Positions 18,446 through 28,354 of a stretch of DNA of 64,000 bases are shown here, one piece after another. Within the stretch, counting starts at the first letter, position 1; the number at the start of each line of letters is the position of its first letter. Source of the DNA: an uncultured Pirellulaceae bacterium (GTDB lineage Bacteria > Planctomycetota > Planctomycetia > Pirellulales > Pirellulaceae); contig CALKGE010000001.1 of the NCBI GenBank assembly GCA_938084685.1, positions 744,001 through 808,000 on the forward strand, given 5' to 3'. The notes beneath the pieces were generated by a model. It searched no databases, had not been told where the DNA came from, and was given only the letters and a program-made list of their open reading frames with translations. The position numbers were made by a program, and so were the translations under genes.

Positions 18446-21400
18446 ATGAAGATTTTAATACCAACGACTGTCGCAGTAGTTCTGTTTTCCATTCCGTTTG
18501 TTGCTCAGGCGGAAGTGGATTTTAGCAAAGATATTCTGCCCATTCTTTCCAATAATTGTTTCCAATGTCATGGTCCCGATGCAGCTAATCGTGAGGCAGA
18601 GTTGAGATTGGATACCGAGGAAGGAGCTTTTGCCGAGCTTCCGACAGGTGAATTTGCGGTGGTGAAAGGGAAGCCGGAACATAGCTCTCTGTTACAGCGC
18701 ATCTTGACCGACGATGAATCATTAAAAATGCCTCCGGCAGACTCCGGAAAGTCATTAACTGAACAGCAGGTGTCGCTGCTGCAGCAGTGGATCCAGGAGG
18801 GTGCCAAATGGAATAAACACTGGGCATATGTTCCTGCCCAAATGCCCGAATTGCCGGCTCCTGTTTCAGGCTGGAAACAGAACAACGCCATTGACCTGTT
18901 TATTCAGGCTCGGTTGCAGCAACAGGGCCTGAGTCCGGAGGCAGAGGCTGACAAAGAGACACTGATTCGACGATTGACCCTGGACCTGACAGGCTTGCCG
19001 CCGACAGTTGCCGAAGTCGAAGTGTTTTTGGCGGATACATCCGAGCAAGCCTATGAGCGATTGGTCGATCGGTTATTGCAATCGGATCGATATGGAGAGC
19101 ATATGGCTCGCAACTGGCTGGATGCCGCTCGTTTTGCCGACACGCATGGACTTCATCTGGACAATGAACGATCGATCTGGCCCTACCGTGATTGGGTGAT
19201 TAATGCGTTTAATCAAAACATGCCGTTTGACCAGTTTACGATAGAGCAGCTTGCCGGTGATCTATTGCCAGAACCGTCGTTGGCTCAGCGAGTGGCAACA
19301 GGTTTTCATCGATGTAATGTCACGACCAGCGAAGGTGGTTCGATTGATGAAGAATATTACGTGCGTTATGCGGTCGACCGGGTCGAGACAACGGCTACGG
19401 TATGGATGGGAATGACGGCCAATTGTGCATCCTGTCATGATCACAAATACGATCCGCTCAGCCAGAAAGAATTCTATCAGCTGTTTTCGTACTTCTTCAG
19501 TCTTACGGAACGGGCGATGGATGGAAATGCGCTGTTGCCTCCTCCATCAGTGAAAGTTCCCAGTCAAGAGCAGGCTGCCGAGAAAACGCGACTGACGAGT
19601 GAAGTGGCTGCCGCCAATCAGCAGGTTGCCAGTATTCTGGAAACCGCTGAATACACAGATCCTTTTACCGGGACTGAATTCCCAACGTATGAAAAACTGG
19701 ACAGCGTCTGGTTTGACGATGAGTTGCCAGAGGGAGCCAACGCTCAGGGCAACACACCGTGGGAATTCGTAACGGCACCGGAGCACCCTGTTTTTAGCGG
19801 CAAGAATTCAACGACACGAACCGGAAAACCGGAAGACGGGATTACTCAGCACTTTTTCACCGGCGCTAAACAGGGGCCGACGATCGGTGAAGGAGACCTG
19901 TTGTTCGCCTACGTCTATTTGGATAAAGAGAATCCGCCGGAGTCGATTCAATTGCAGTTCAACGATGGTACGTGGGAGCATCGGGCGACCTGGGGAGCTG
20001 ATAAATGTTTTGGTGCCGGTCGTGATTATGAAGGGAACCGGCTCCAGGGAGACCTTCCGGAAACAGGAAAATGGGTTCGGTTGGAGGTTACTGCGGCTGA
20101 GGTTGGTTTAAAGCCAGGAGCGAAGCTCAACGGTTGGGCATTCACTCAGTTTGGTGGAACCGTGAACTGGGATAAAGCGGGAACGGTCGGTGGACCTCAG
20201 CTTTCTGAAGAGCAGAAACGTTCTTTGGCAATCTGGGAACACTATCAGAAAACTGTCGGCAGTTCTGCTCCGGACAATATCAAGAAGATCATTGAACTGG
20301 ATGCGGACAAACGGAGTGAAGCTCAGACTGCTGAGTTAAAGCGGTACTACCTTGAAAATGTCAATCCGGATATCATTGCCAAACTGGCTGAGCCACGTAA
20401 GAAAGCAGCCGATCTGAAGAAAGCTCTGGATGATCTTGAGAAAACCATCCCGGCGACGCTGGTGATGGAAGATCGCAAGGAAATGCGAGTGGCCCATATT
20501 CTCGAGCGTGGCGAGTATGACAAGAAGGGTGAGGCTGTAGAGTCTGCGGTTCCAGCCTGGCTGGGGACCGTTCAGGAAGGTGCTCCGAAAAATCGGCTTG
20601 GCCTGGCTCAGTGGCTCGTTAGTCCCACTCACCCTTTGACATCCCGTGTAACGGTAAACAGATATTGGCAACATTATTTTGGTAAAGGGCTGGTCAATAC
20701 CTCAGAGGACTTTGGCGTTCAAGGGGAACATCCTTCCCATCCGCAGTTGTTGGACTGGCTGGCACTGAAATTCATCGAATCCGATTGGGATATCAAAGGT
20801 TTTCAAAAGCTGATTGTCATGTCGGCTACGTACAAGCAGAGTTCCCGAGTGGACGCTGAAAAGCTGGCCGCGGATCCTCAAAACCGTCTGCTGGCCCGGG
20901 GCCCCCGATTCCGTCTGGATGCCGAGGTGATTCGGGATCAGGTGCTCTCGATTAGCGGGTTGCTTGTAGGAAAAATTGGTGGCAAGAGTGTGAAACCGTA
21001 TCAGCCTGAAGGGTTGTGGAAACCGGTAGGTTTCGGGGGAAGTAATACGGCCATTTTTCGCCAGGACTCCGGCCAGGCACTTTATCGACGTAGTATGTAT
21101 ACGTTCTGGAAACGAACCAGTCCGCCACCGAGCATGGCGATTTTTGATGCTCCGGATCGTGAAACCTGTCAGGTCAGACGAGCTCGAACTAATACGCCAC
21201 TGCAAGCTTTAGTGTTGTTGAATGATGTTCAGTTCGTAGAGGCAGCTCGCCGATTTGCCGAAAAGGTCGTCACCCAAGGGGGTGATTCGGTCGAATCTCG
21301 TATCCGCTTTGTCTATCGCTCTGTGTTGGCACGCCAGCCGAATCCGAGAGAACTGGAAATAGTAACTAACCTGTTTAATGATCATCTGGAAGAATTTAAA

Positions 21401-21541
21401 GCGAATCCTGACGCAGCTAAACAATTGTTGGCAGCAGGAGAATCGGGACGTAACGAAGAACTCGAAAGTACCGAATTGGGTGCCTGGACCATGATTGTCC
21501 ATCTGGTATTCAATCTCAGTGAAACCGTAACAAAGGGTTAA
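18446..21541 (+). CDS. PSCyt1 / DUF1549 / DUF1553 cytochrome-like protein
   Basis: A 1031-residue exported protein with a signal peptide ending AQAEVDF. The N-terminal PSCyt1 domain carries a heme-type motif (C38, C41, H42 in [11 protein letters not shown]). DUF1549 (about 145-350) carries a second one (C327, C330, H331 in [12 protein letters not shown]). DUF1553 starts near 716 ([25 protein letters not shown]). Between them, about 430-590, is a beta-rich region unlike the LamG insertion of the paralog at 41517. A helical linker (about 640-680) is rich in Lys and Glu. The two CxxCH motifs suggest covalent heme and a redox role outside the cytoplasm, but heme attachment is not proven for this family. 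The DUF1501 gene follows after 10 bp. Confidence 0.9.
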   Translation: MKILIPTTVAVVLFSIPFVAQAEVDFSKDILPILSNNCFQCHGPDAANREAELRLDTEEGAFAELPTGEFAVVKGKPEHSSLLQRILTDDESLKMPPADSGKSLTEQQVSLLQQWIQEGAKWNKHWAYVPAQMPELPAPVSGWKQNNAIDLFIQARLQQQGLSPEAEADKETLIRRLTLDLTGLPPTVAEVEVFLADTSEQAYERLVDRLLQSDRYGEHMARNWLDAARFADTHGLHLDNERSIWPYRDWVINAFNQNMPFDQFTIEQLAGDLLPEPSLAQRVATGFHRCNVTTSEGGSIDEEYYVRYAVDRVETTATVWMGMTANCASCHDHKYDPLSQKEFYQLFSYFFSLTERAMDGNALLPPPSVKVPSQEQAAEKTRLTSEVAAANQQVASILETAEYTDPFTGTEFPTYEKLDSVWFDDELPEGANAQGNTPWEFVTAPEHPVFSGKNSTTRTGKPEDGITQHFFTGAKQGPTIGEGDLLFAYVYLDKENPPESIQLQFNDGTWEHRATWGADKCFGAGRDYEGNRLQGDLPETGKWVRLEVTAAEVGLKPGAKLNGWAFTQFGGTVNWDKAGTVGGPQLSEEQKRSLAIWEHYQKTVGSSAPDNIKKIIELDADKRSEAQTAELKRYYLENVNPDIIAKLAEPRKKAADLKKALDDLEKTIPATLVMEDRKEMRVAHILERGEYDKKGEAVESAVPAWLGTVQEGAPKNRLGLAQWLVSPTHPLTSRVTVNRYWQHYFGKGLVNTSEDFGVQGEHPSHPQLLDWLALKFIESDWDIKGFQKLIVMSATYKQSSRVDAEKLAADPQNRLLARGPRFRLDAEVIRDQVLSISGLLVGKIGGKSVKPYQPEGLWKPVGFGGSNTAIFRQDSGQALYRRSMYTFWKRTSPPPSMAIFDAPDRETCQVRRARTNTPLQALVLLNDVQFVEAARRFAEKVVTQGGDSVESRIRFVYRSVLARQPNPRELEIVTNLFNDHLEEFKANPDAAKQLLAAGESGRNEELESTELGAWTMIVHLVFNLSETVTKG

Positions 21542-21551
21542 CGTAAAAACG

Positions 21552-23009
21552 ATGAATCCATTACTACGAGAAGCAGAATTAATAGAAACTCGCCGCCATT
21601 TTTTCGGACGTACCGCGACCGGAATTGGTACGGCTGCGCTGGCATCGCTGGTGAACCCCGAGTTGTTTGCGAATGACCCACGGACTCAACAGGGTTCTCT
21701 GGGAGCTCCTCATTTTGCTCCGAAAGCGAAGCGGGTGATCTATCTGTTCATGTCAGGCGCTCCAAGTCAGTTGGATATGTGGGATTATAAGCCTCAGCTG
21801 CAGGATTGGTATGACAAGGATCTGCCAGATTCTGTTCGCAACGGTCAACGTATTACGACAATGACATCGGGGCAGAAACGGTTTCCGATTGCGCCTTCCA
21901 GGATGAAATTCAGTCAGCATGGTGAGCATGGCGCCTGGGTAAGTGAGACGCTGCCTCATACAGCCAGTGTGGTGGACGAGTTGGCAGTGATTAAAACTGT
22001 CAACACGGAAGCTATCAACCACGATCCGGCCATTACCTACATCCAGACCGGGAGTCAATTGCCAGGTCGGCCCAGTGCCGGAGCCTGGCTTTCGTATGGT
22101 CTGGGAACCATGAATTCGAACTTGCCTTCCTTTGTTGTTTTGCATTCAACCGTCAATGGAGGTTTTGGTGGTCAGGCACTTTACGCTCGACTATGGGGGT
22201 CAGGATTCCTGTCAACAAAGCATCAGGGGGTCGCATTACGATCGACAGGTGACCCAGTGTTGTATCTCTCCAACCCCAATGGGATTTCCGGGAAGATGCG
22301 TCGCAGGATGTTGGACAATCTGGCTGAATTGAACCAGCAGCGCTACGATGAAGTGGGTGATCCTGAGATTCAATCCCGTATTGCTCAGTATGAGATGGCC
22401 TATCGCATGCAGACCTCGGTTCCCGAGTTGACGGATATTTCCGATGAGTCCCAGGAAACACTCGATTTGTACGGTCCTGAAGTGACCAAGCCGGGAACGT
22501 TTGCTTTCAATTGCCTGTTGGCCAGGCGATTGGCCGAGCGGGATGTTCGTTTTACTCAGGTATTTATCCGCCAGTGGGATCAACACGGAAATTTACCTCG
22601 GGATATTCGCCGACAGTGCGGGATTGTCGATCAGCCTTCAGCAGCACTTATTAAAGATCTGAAACGACGCGGAATGCTGGATGACACTCTGGTTATCTGG
22701 GGGGGTGAATTCGGACGTACTGTTTACTGTCAGGGTGGATTGACCATGACCAATTATGGTCGTGACCATCATCCTCGTTGTTACACGAAATGGATGGCCG
22801 GTGGTGGAATCAAAGGTGGGATTGTATACGGAGAGACTGACGATTTCAGTTATAACGTCGTTGAGAATCCTGCACATATCCATGATCTCAACGCGACGAT
22901 TATGCATACGCTGGGTATCGACCACGAACGCCTGACGTACCGTCATCAAGGTCGTGATTTCCGTCTTACCGACATCCATGGCAATGTCCTGCATGACATA
23001 CTTGCCTGA
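21552..23009 (+). CDS. DUF1501 family protein (Tat-exported)
   Basis: A 485-residue protein with the Tat-type leader [19 protein letters not shown]. Core motifs include [62 protein letters not shown] and [18 protein letters not shown]. It is closest in the window to the DUF1501 gene at 40042, which has the same length and a near-parallel C-terminus. It is the downstream partner of the cytochrome-like gene, and a terminator follows. The reaction is unknown. Confidence 0.92.
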   Translation: MNPLLREAELIETRRHFFGRTATGIGTAALASLVNPELFANDPRTQQGSLGAPHFAPKAKRVIYLFMSGAPSQLDMWDYKPQLQDWYDKDLPDSVRNGQRITTMTSGQKRFPIAPSRMKFSQHGEHGAWVSETLPHTASVVDELAVIKTVNTEAINHDPAITYIQTGSQLPGRPSAGAWLSYGLGTMNSNLPSFVVLHSTVNGGFGGQALYARLWGSGFLSTKHQGVALRSTGDPVLYLSNPNGISGKMRRRMLDNLAELNQQRYDEVGDPEIQSRIAQYEMAYRMQTSVPELTDISDESQETLDLYGPEVTKPGTFAFNCLLARRLAERDVRFTQVFIRQWDQHGNLPRDIRRQCGIVDQPSAALIKDLKRRGMLDDTLVIWGGEFGRTVYCQGGLTMTNYGRDHHPRCYTKWMAGGGIKGGIVYGETDDFSYNVVENPAHIHDLNATIMHTLGIDHERLTYRHQGRDFRLTDIHGNVLHDILA

Positions 23010-23038
23010 AATCTATGGAAAGAACGTTCTGAATTCAG

Positions 23039-23074
23039 GGCGAAGTATCGGTTTTGACGGTACTTCGCCTTTTT
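23039..23074 (+). terminator. Rho-independent terminator
   Basis: A 9-bp stem (GGCGAAGTA 23039-23047 with TACTTCGCC 23061-23069) is followed by five T residues. It ends the cytochrome-like/DUF1501 transcript. Confidence 0.85.
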
Positions 23075-23354
23075 CATTAAGATTCTGAACCTTTAGGTGG
23101 TCGGGCGGTGGTGAAACCAGCGGTTTGCCTTCCCGGTATCCATGAATTCCTCCCCATGTTACGCAAATTGTGTAATCCTGCGTAAAAGGACTACTTTTTT
23201 ACGAATCCGTTGCTCTAAGGTACCAATTTGTTGACAGGTTTTTGGGGATATTGGAACATTAGGTATGTACTTGAGGGATTGTAGACGATTTTAGGTACAT
23301 CAGTGGTTTATTCCATTTGGGGCAAAGTGCGTTTCGCACTGTAATACAAAGAGA
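23075..23354 (+). promoter_or_regulatory. Upstream region of the anti-sigma-like gene with alternative hairpins
   Basis: No gene is visible. Three mutually related segments are present: A, TTACGCA (23159-23165); B, TGCGTAAAAG (23179-23188); C, CTTTTTTACG (23194-23203). B can pair with A or with C. A near-palindrome, TTACGCAAATTGTGTAA, spans 23159-23175. A perfect -35-like TTGACA is at 23231-23236 without a good -10. A 6-bp hairpin with a 3-nt loop (AGTGCG 23326-23331, CGCACT 23335-23340) ends 14 nt before the start codon. Confidence 0.4.
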
Positions 23355-24767
23355 ATGACAGATTCACCTCGTGATATGACTGAGTTGATGAGTGGCTATA
23401 TGGATGGCCAGTTATTAGCGGAAGAATACGCCTTGGCGGAAGCGACGCTGCGGTCAGATGCAGCCGCTGCCAAAGTTTTAGCCGAGTTACAGACTTTGCG
23501 AAGTGGTATTCGGGCTTTAGGTGATCATGGTTCTGAACTAACCGGCTTACCGTCACTTGCCGACCAGGTTCTCGCTCAACTTGATGGCAGCCAGCTCACG
23601 AACCCGGAACCGGCCGATCCGGAGTCAGTTACACCAGCCTCTGTTGAACCGGCTCGCGATACCCGACGCAATGGCATTGGTAGTCGTTGGCGGGTTTATC
23701 TTTCGGTCGCTGTTTTAGTGATTGCCGCCGCCGCCATTGGGCAGGTCGTACTGACCAGCCTGGATAATCAGGGAAATGTGGTCGTGGATCTTGAAGATGA
23801 CCCGGGATCCGAGTCGGTTGGGAACGAAGGCAATGCCGCAGATGGAGAAGGTGGTCAACAAGGAAATGAGACGCCTCAGCTGGTCGATGGAAACTCGTCA
23901 GGAGATCCTGGCTCACCAGGTATATTGGTGGCACCCGGTTCGGAAAAAGTGAATCCTGAGATGCCCGAAAAGCCCGGTCCTAACGGGCTGGCGAACGTTA
24001 CAGAGGATCCCACCGAAAATGTAGTTGGTGTGCAGCCGGATTTCAGCGTTCTGACTGGTGGTAAATTCCTGTTTGTAATCGAAATCGGTGTGACTCCGGA
24101 AGGAGTCAAAGAAGACGTTGTTCGTGATGTGTTGTTGAACAATGGTATTGTCTACGACAGCGGGCTGGATGTGATGCCAGAGCTGGAAGAGCAATTGCTG
24201 AAGTCTAGATTCCTCAACGGAGTAGTACAGAATGACGAGGAGCCTGTGGGGGGGACTGTGGATCTGATCTATATGGTCGCTTCCGGATTTCAGATCGACC
24301 AAACACGTCACGATATTCATTCGCGACATTCAGAAATCGCTCGTTACCGATTCAACATGGCGCTGCTTCCGAAAGATGTTGGCGTTTTTGATCATCTGCA
24401 CCGAACCGTGAAAAGTCAGTGGGCAACGGATGATCCGCTGCCCAAGGTGAATGACAAAAAGAAGGCTTACCAGCAACAGCTCCAGCAATGGAAAGGGAAA
24501 GCCGGACAACTCATGACAACGCTTTTCTTCCTGGCCGGAAAAGGGACTGCGGTGAGTAAAGTGGGAATCGATATTCCGACAACTCCCGCCACTGCTAAAC
24601 CTGTAGGAGCTAATCGAGGGGAATTAACTCGCCCCGGTCCGACCGAAAAACCAATTTTTGGAGCCGACTTGCTTTGCGAAGTCCTGCTGGTGGTGCGAAA
24701 TATGACGGAAGCTGAAGTGGAGCGACTGCAAGACGTCGAAAACGCTCGGGAGAAGAAGGCGGAATAA
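23355..24767 (+). CDS. Anti-sigma-factor-like single-pass membrane protein
   Basis: A 470-residue protein. The N-terminal about 60 residues (MTELMSGYMDGQLLAEE, then AEATLRSDAAAAKVLAELQTLR) resemble the cytoplasmic helical part of planctomycete anti-sigma factors, without the zinc-binding HxxxCxxC of the ZAS type. One membrane helix lies at about 113-134. The rest is outside the membrane: a disordered Gly/Asn/Pro/Glu-rich stretch (about 140-225), then a folded region of unknown type. No ECF sigma gene is next to it, so its partner is not visible. The start lacks a strong Shine-Dalgarno and sits just after a small hairpin. Assignment as an anti-sigma factor is inferred from layout and composition. 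Confidence 0.6.
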   Translation: MTDSPRDMTELMSGYMDGQLLAEEYALAEATLRSDAAAAKVLAELQTLRSGIRALGDHGSELTGLPSLADQVLAQLDGSQLTNPEPADPESVTPASVEPARDTRRNGIGSRWRVYLSVAVLVIAAAAIGQVVLTSLDNQGNVVVDLEDDPGSESVGNEGNAADGEGGQQGNETPQLVDGNSSGDPGSPGILVAPGSEKVNPEMPEKPGPNGLANVTEDPTENVVGVQPDFSVLTGGKFLFVIEIGVTPEGVKEDVVRDVLLNNGIVYDSGLDVMPELEEQLLKSRFLNGVVQNDEEPVGGTVDLIYMVASGFQIDQTRHDIHSRHSEIARYRFNMALLPKDVGVFDHLHRTVKSQWATDDPLPKVNDKKKAYQQQLQQWKGKAGQLMTTLFFLAGKGTAVSKVGIDIPTTPATAKPVGANRGELTRPGPTEKPIFGADLLCEVLLVVRNMTEAEVERLQDVENAREKKAE

Positions 24768-24847
24768 TTGTTCCTGCCTGACGTAAATTGCATCGAGTCG
24801 ATCAGCTTTGTCAAGCAACAGGATCTCTGGCCTGCTGAAGCTGGAAA

Positions 24848-25249
24848 CTATTGTGCTGGCTGTGTTCCCGGCTCAGGAAGCAAGCTGACGCGAGGGGCGG
24901 CTGAGGCCCGGCGGTAAGTAATACGCCATTCCGTTCTGTCTGTCGTAGTGGTGTATGTAGTTTCCCCTCCCAGGAAGATATTGGAATTTCCAATTTCGTG
25001 TGCGTGCACGTCTGTTCGATTCTGGGTGTCCGTGCCGATCACGACTTCTTCTTCCTTCTCGATAACATAGCCTTGTGGGAAGTGGGCCTGCATTAACTCC
25101 ATCGCTTTTTCGCGATGGTTGACCGGCCACGAGGCTCTGCTCGGAATAGCAACCACTCCGCGCTCCTGATCCCGGGAAACATAGTGGGCCGTGCTGCAAC
25201 CAGTCATGAAAAAGCTGCTGATAATGAGGATGGTGAGAATTCGATACAT
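24848..25249 (-). CDS. Small lipoprotein of unknown function
   Basis: A 133-residue protein with a lipoprotein signal (lipobox MTGC, lipidated C18). The mature part is short and beta-rich, with EKEEEVVIGTDTQNRTDVHAHEIGN and a Thr-rich TTYTTTTDRTEWRITYRR stretch. I recognise no domain. It is convergent with the anti-sigma-like gene and stands alone on its strand. Confidence 0.75.
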   Translation of the reverse strand: MYRILTILIISSFFMTGCSTAHYVSRDQERGVVAIPSRASWPVNHREKAMELMQAHFPQGYVIEKEEEVVIGTDTQNRTDVHAHEIGNSNIFLGGETTYTTTTDRTEWRITYRRASAAPRVSLLPEPGTQPAQ

Positions 25250-25402
25250 GCTTGCTGAATCCTGAAGGTCGAGATATTCAAGGGATCGGTAACGTAATGA
25301 ATTATGCTGGAGTGCTCAATAGCGATGTACCGATGGCCGGCGCTTTCATTTACAATGAAGCCAACGAAATCAACCGATGATATATTCAGAGTTGGGATTC
25401 CA

Positions 25403-26641
25403 ATGCGTACTTCTTTTGTAATACTGCTTTTGCTTGTCACGGGCTCATTGAGAGCAGATGAAAACTGGACCCATTTTCGCGGAGACCATGCGGGAAGAGC
25501 AGACAAGGCACAATTGCCGACGGAACTTGGCGAAGATAAAAATGTGAAGTGGAAAATACCGGTTCGCGGCAAGGGCTGGGCTTCTCCTGTCATTTTTGGA
25601 GATCAGCTGTGGACGGTCACCGCCACCGTGGATGGTTCCAAAATGTGGGCGCTCTGTTTTGATAAAAACAGTGGCGAAACCATTCATGACATCCTGGTTT
25701 TTGAGAACGAAGAAGTTCGATTTTGTCACCCCACCAATAGTTACGCATCCTGTACTCCTGCTATCGAAGAAGGAACGGTTTATGTTCATTTTGGGAGTTA
25801 TGGGACGGCGGCAATTGATACCGGAACGGGCAAGAAAAAATGGGAGCGACGTGATCTCGATTGTGACCATTGGCGCGGCCCCGCTTCGTCGCCAGTACTA
25901 GATGGTGACAGGCTGATTGTTTCCTATGACGGTTTCGATGTGCAGTATGTCGTCGCATTCGATAAAGCGACGGGGCAAACGATTTGGAAGCAGGATCGGG
26001 GGATTGATTACGGGACAGATAACGGAGACCGCAAGAAGGCCTACAGTACGGCAACAGTGATTGAGCATAAAGGCCGCCGGCAGGCCATCGTGCCGAGCGC
26101 CATGGAAACGATCTCGTACAATCCGGAAAATGGAGACGTGTTATGGCGAGTACGCCATGGAGGTATGAATGCCGCTTGCCGACCACTGTTTCATGACGGT
26201 CTGGTTTACATTACCGGTGGTGATGGAGCTCGGGCCATGGTGGCCGTTTCTCCGGAAGGATCGGGTGATATCACGAATTCCGCCATCAAGTGGGAGTTTA
26301 GCAGGTCCGTGCCGCGACGTGCCTCGCAGCTCATCGTGGATGGGCATCTGTACATGATGAACGACCAGGGTGTTGCTTCCTGTATCAAAGCGGATAGTGG
26401 TGAGGTTGTTTGGCAAGAGCGAGCAGGTACCGGCGAGTTTCGTTCGTCTCCGGTTTTTGCCAACGGTTATATCTACTGCTTTAGTGTGGAAGGTTCCGCC
26501 GTGGTGCTCAAAGCTGCGCCAGAGTTCGAAAAGGTCGGAGAATTTGAATTCGAGTCGGGCTTTCAGGCCTCGCCAGCCATTTCCGGAAATCGGATGTTTC
26601 TGCGAAGTATCACTCATCTGTACTGCATCGCAGCTGAGTAA
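25403..26641 (+). CDS. Exported PQQ-like beta-propeller repeat protein
   Basis: A 412-residue protein with a signal peptide (FVILLLLVTGSLRADENW) and the opening WTHFRGDHAG typical of planctomycete outer-membrane-assembly BamB-like propellers. Repeated blades have the pattern of DGSKMWALCFDKNSGETI, GTGKKKWERRDL, ATGQTIWKQD and DSGEVVWQERAGTG. I chose ATG 25403 because it directly precedes the signal peptide; the frame is open back to 25304 without signal-like sequence. The propeller fold is clear. Binding of the quinone itself is not implied, since many such proteins are scaffolds. A paralog lies at 33830. The FKBP-type gene starts 23 bp downstream. Confidence 0.9.
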   Translation: MRTSFVILLLLVTGSLRADENWTHFRGDHAGRADKAQLPTELGEDKNVKWKIPVRGKGWASPVIFGDQLWTVTATVDGSKMWALCFDKNSGETIHDILVFENEEVRFCHPTNSYASCTPAIEEGTVYVHFGSYGTAAIDTGTGKKKWERRDLDCDHWRGPASSPVLDGDRLIVSYDGFDVQYVVAFDKATGQTIWKQDRGIDYGTDNGDRKKAYSTATVIEHKGRRQAIVPSAMETISYNPENGDVLWRVRHGGMNAACRPLFHDGLVYITGGDGARAMVAVSPEGSGDITNSAIKWEFSRSVPRRASQLIVDGHLYMMNDQGVASCIKADSGEVVWQERAGTGEFRSSPVFANGYIYCFSVEGSAVVLKAAPEFEKVGEFEFESGFQASPAISGNRMFLRSITHLYCIAAE

Positions 26642-26664
26642 AGAGCATCGATAGGAAGTTGTTC

Positions 26665-27120
26665 ATGAGTAGAATCACGATTGCTGGTTTGCTGCTGTTG
26701 AGTCTGGTCTGCACTGGATGTGTGCGTGATTACGCGTGGGACCCGTCCAAATTGGATGATGGTGCCCTGGAACGCCCGTTTCAATCTTTGGAATCAGGGA
26801 CCCAGTGGCGTTTGTTGCGAGATACAGGTAACAGCCCCCCAGGCCCCGAAGAAGGGTATTGGGTGCATTACAAGGGCTGGAGGATAGACGAGAACGGGAA
26901 CGAAATCGTTTTTGACGAGTCGTACAGTTTGGGTGTTGGGATGTATTTTGCACCCGGTGCAGCAATTGCCGGTTTCTACGATGGCATGTTGCATTGTCCG
27001 GAAGGGGGGATGATCGAATTAATCATTCCTCCAGAGCAGGGGTACGGAGATAGCGAACTTGAAAAGATCCCGCCAAATTCAACGCTCCACTTTCGCGTCG
27101 AACTGCTAAGAAATGAGTAG
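26665..27120 (+). CDS. FKBP-type peptidyl-prolyl isomerase-like lipoprotein
   Basis: A 151-residue protein with a lipobox (VCTGC, lipidated C19) and an FKBP domain: YWVHYKGW, IVFDESYS, AIAGFYDGM, GGMIELIIPPEQGYGD and PPNSTLHFRVELL. FKBP domains catalyse cis-trans isomerisation of prolyl bonds, here probably in envelope protein folding. AGGAAG lies 6 nt before ATG 26665, so I prefer it to the TTG at 26659. It is probably co-transcribed with the propeller gene and ends at a bidirectional terminator. Confidence 0.9.
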   Translation: MSRITIAGLLLLSLVCTGCVRDYAWDPSKLDDGALERPFQSLESGTQWRLLRDTGNSPPGPEEGYWVHYKGWRIDENGNEIVFDESYSLGVGMYFAPGAAIAGFYDGMLHCPEGGMIELIIPPEQGYGDSELEKIPPNSTLHFRVELLRNE

Positions 27121-27143
27121 TCGTAGCGACGATTTGAAAAACA

Positions 27144-27183
27144 AAAAGCCGCTGTCATTTGATCGATGACAGCGGCTTTTGTT
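27144..27183. terminator. Bidirectional rho-independent terminator
   Basis: A 15-bp perfect stem (27144-27158 with 27166-27180) has a 7-nt loop, an A-run on the left arm and a T-run on the right arm. It separates the FKBP gene from the convergent PDZ gene. Confidence 0.92.
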
Positions 27184-27209
27184 ATATGAGAGAAACGGTT
27201 GGAGGTGTG

Positions 27210-28232
27210 TTAGTTGGCACCGCTTTCTGCTTCCAGCTTTTCAATACGCTGCTCTAAACTCTCGATCGCCTCCAGCAATTCGCGGTGGTTGATAGTACCT
27301 CTGTGTACATTAAACTCCACATCAGCTTCCGGGTGAAGAAGTTCCTGGCGAAGCGACCTGAGTCGATCGAGATCATGCAAATTCTCGAAATGCTTGCGAA
27401 GTGTTTTGTCGTACAGTTCCTGAGGCAAGTCGATATTTCTATTACTGCTGCTTTGAAAGGTGCTTTCGGGTCGTGTGGTTGGTGTGACTTTTACTTCGCT
27501 GGCCTCACCTTTTCTGATCAGTTTGATCGTCAATTCAGCTTCCATACTCCCGGCCTGCTCAACCGCTGAAACCAGGTCTCCCATGTTTTCCAGAGGTTTG
27601 TCACCGGCAGCGATGAGAACGTCATGAGGTTGGATTCCTGCCTTGGCGGCGGGTGAATCGGGTAGGACATTTAACACGGCGATTCCTGGAGTCTCGAGTT
27701 CCAGTTGGACTTGCAGTGTTTTCGAAGTGGGGCCCAGCGCAACTCCGATCATGTATTTGCTGGCAGGTGAGGGTCTGATTGGGTCGGGAAGGTGTCCGGG
27801 AGGAAGGTTGCCCTGGAAACGCTTCAGCCAGGCCTTGGCATCACCGAATGGGGGAGGTAAGTCCAGCCCACCTTTCAGATCTTTCTCAGTCAGGTCGAAT
27901 TCCTGAACTTTGCCATCTGGGCCAACGATAATTGCTTTTCCTTGAACTTGTACATCAGCGTCACCATCCTCATCGATATCAACCCTATCGAGTTCCTGTT
28001 TTGGCAGGTTCTTCAGGTCGATGACTTCGGTCTGACCGTTGGGGAGTTTGACAATAATCTGATCCCCATCGATGGTGACGTTTTCAGCAGCGACGTCACC
28101 AAGGACTTTGACTTCGACCTGCTTTTCAATCTTTTTGGAAGGTTCATTTTCATCCGACTGGACCAGGGCGATGGCACCAAACAGGATTCCGAAAATACCT
28201 AATGCGGCCGGGAAGAGAATGCGTTTTTTCAT
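27210..28232 (-). CDS. PDZ-domain exported protein
   Basis: A 340-residue protein with an N-terminal signal or anchor (ILFPAALGIFGILFGAIALVQS). Residues about 45-125 form a beta-rich region of short strands with acidic turns. A PDZ domain covers about 160-255 (GVALGPTS, IAVLNVLPDSPAAKAGIQPHDVLIAAGD). The C-terminus (about 285-340) is a charged coiled coil. There is no protease domain, so it is probably a peptide-binding or scaffold protein. Monocistronic; the sulfatase gene diverges from it. Confidence 0.85.
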   Translation of the reverse strand: MKKRILFPAALGIFGILFGAIALVQSDENEPSKKIEKQVEVKVLGDVAAENVTIDGDQIIVKLPNGQTEVIDLKNLPKQELDRVDIDEDGDADVQVQGKAIIVGPDGKVQEFDLTEKDLKGGLDLPPPFGDAKAWLKRFQGNLPPGHLPDPIRPSPASKYMIGVALGPTSKTLQVQLELETPGIAVLNVLPDSPAAKAGIQPHDVLIAAGDKPLENMGDLVSAVEQAGSMEAELTIKLIRKGEASEVKVTPTTRPESTFQSSSNRNIDLPQELYDKTLRKHFENLHDLDRLRSLRQELLHPEADVEFNVHRGTINHRELLEAIESLEQRIEKLEAESGAN

Positions 28233-28354
28233 TTTTTTGTTCCTCTGACAACATGTGACTGGTGTGGGGTTTTTATATTAATAAGGGATACGTCTGGTTC
28301 TAATCAAGAGTTCATTCGTGTTTGACGTTGTTTTTTAACAGGTGCGACGAAGCG

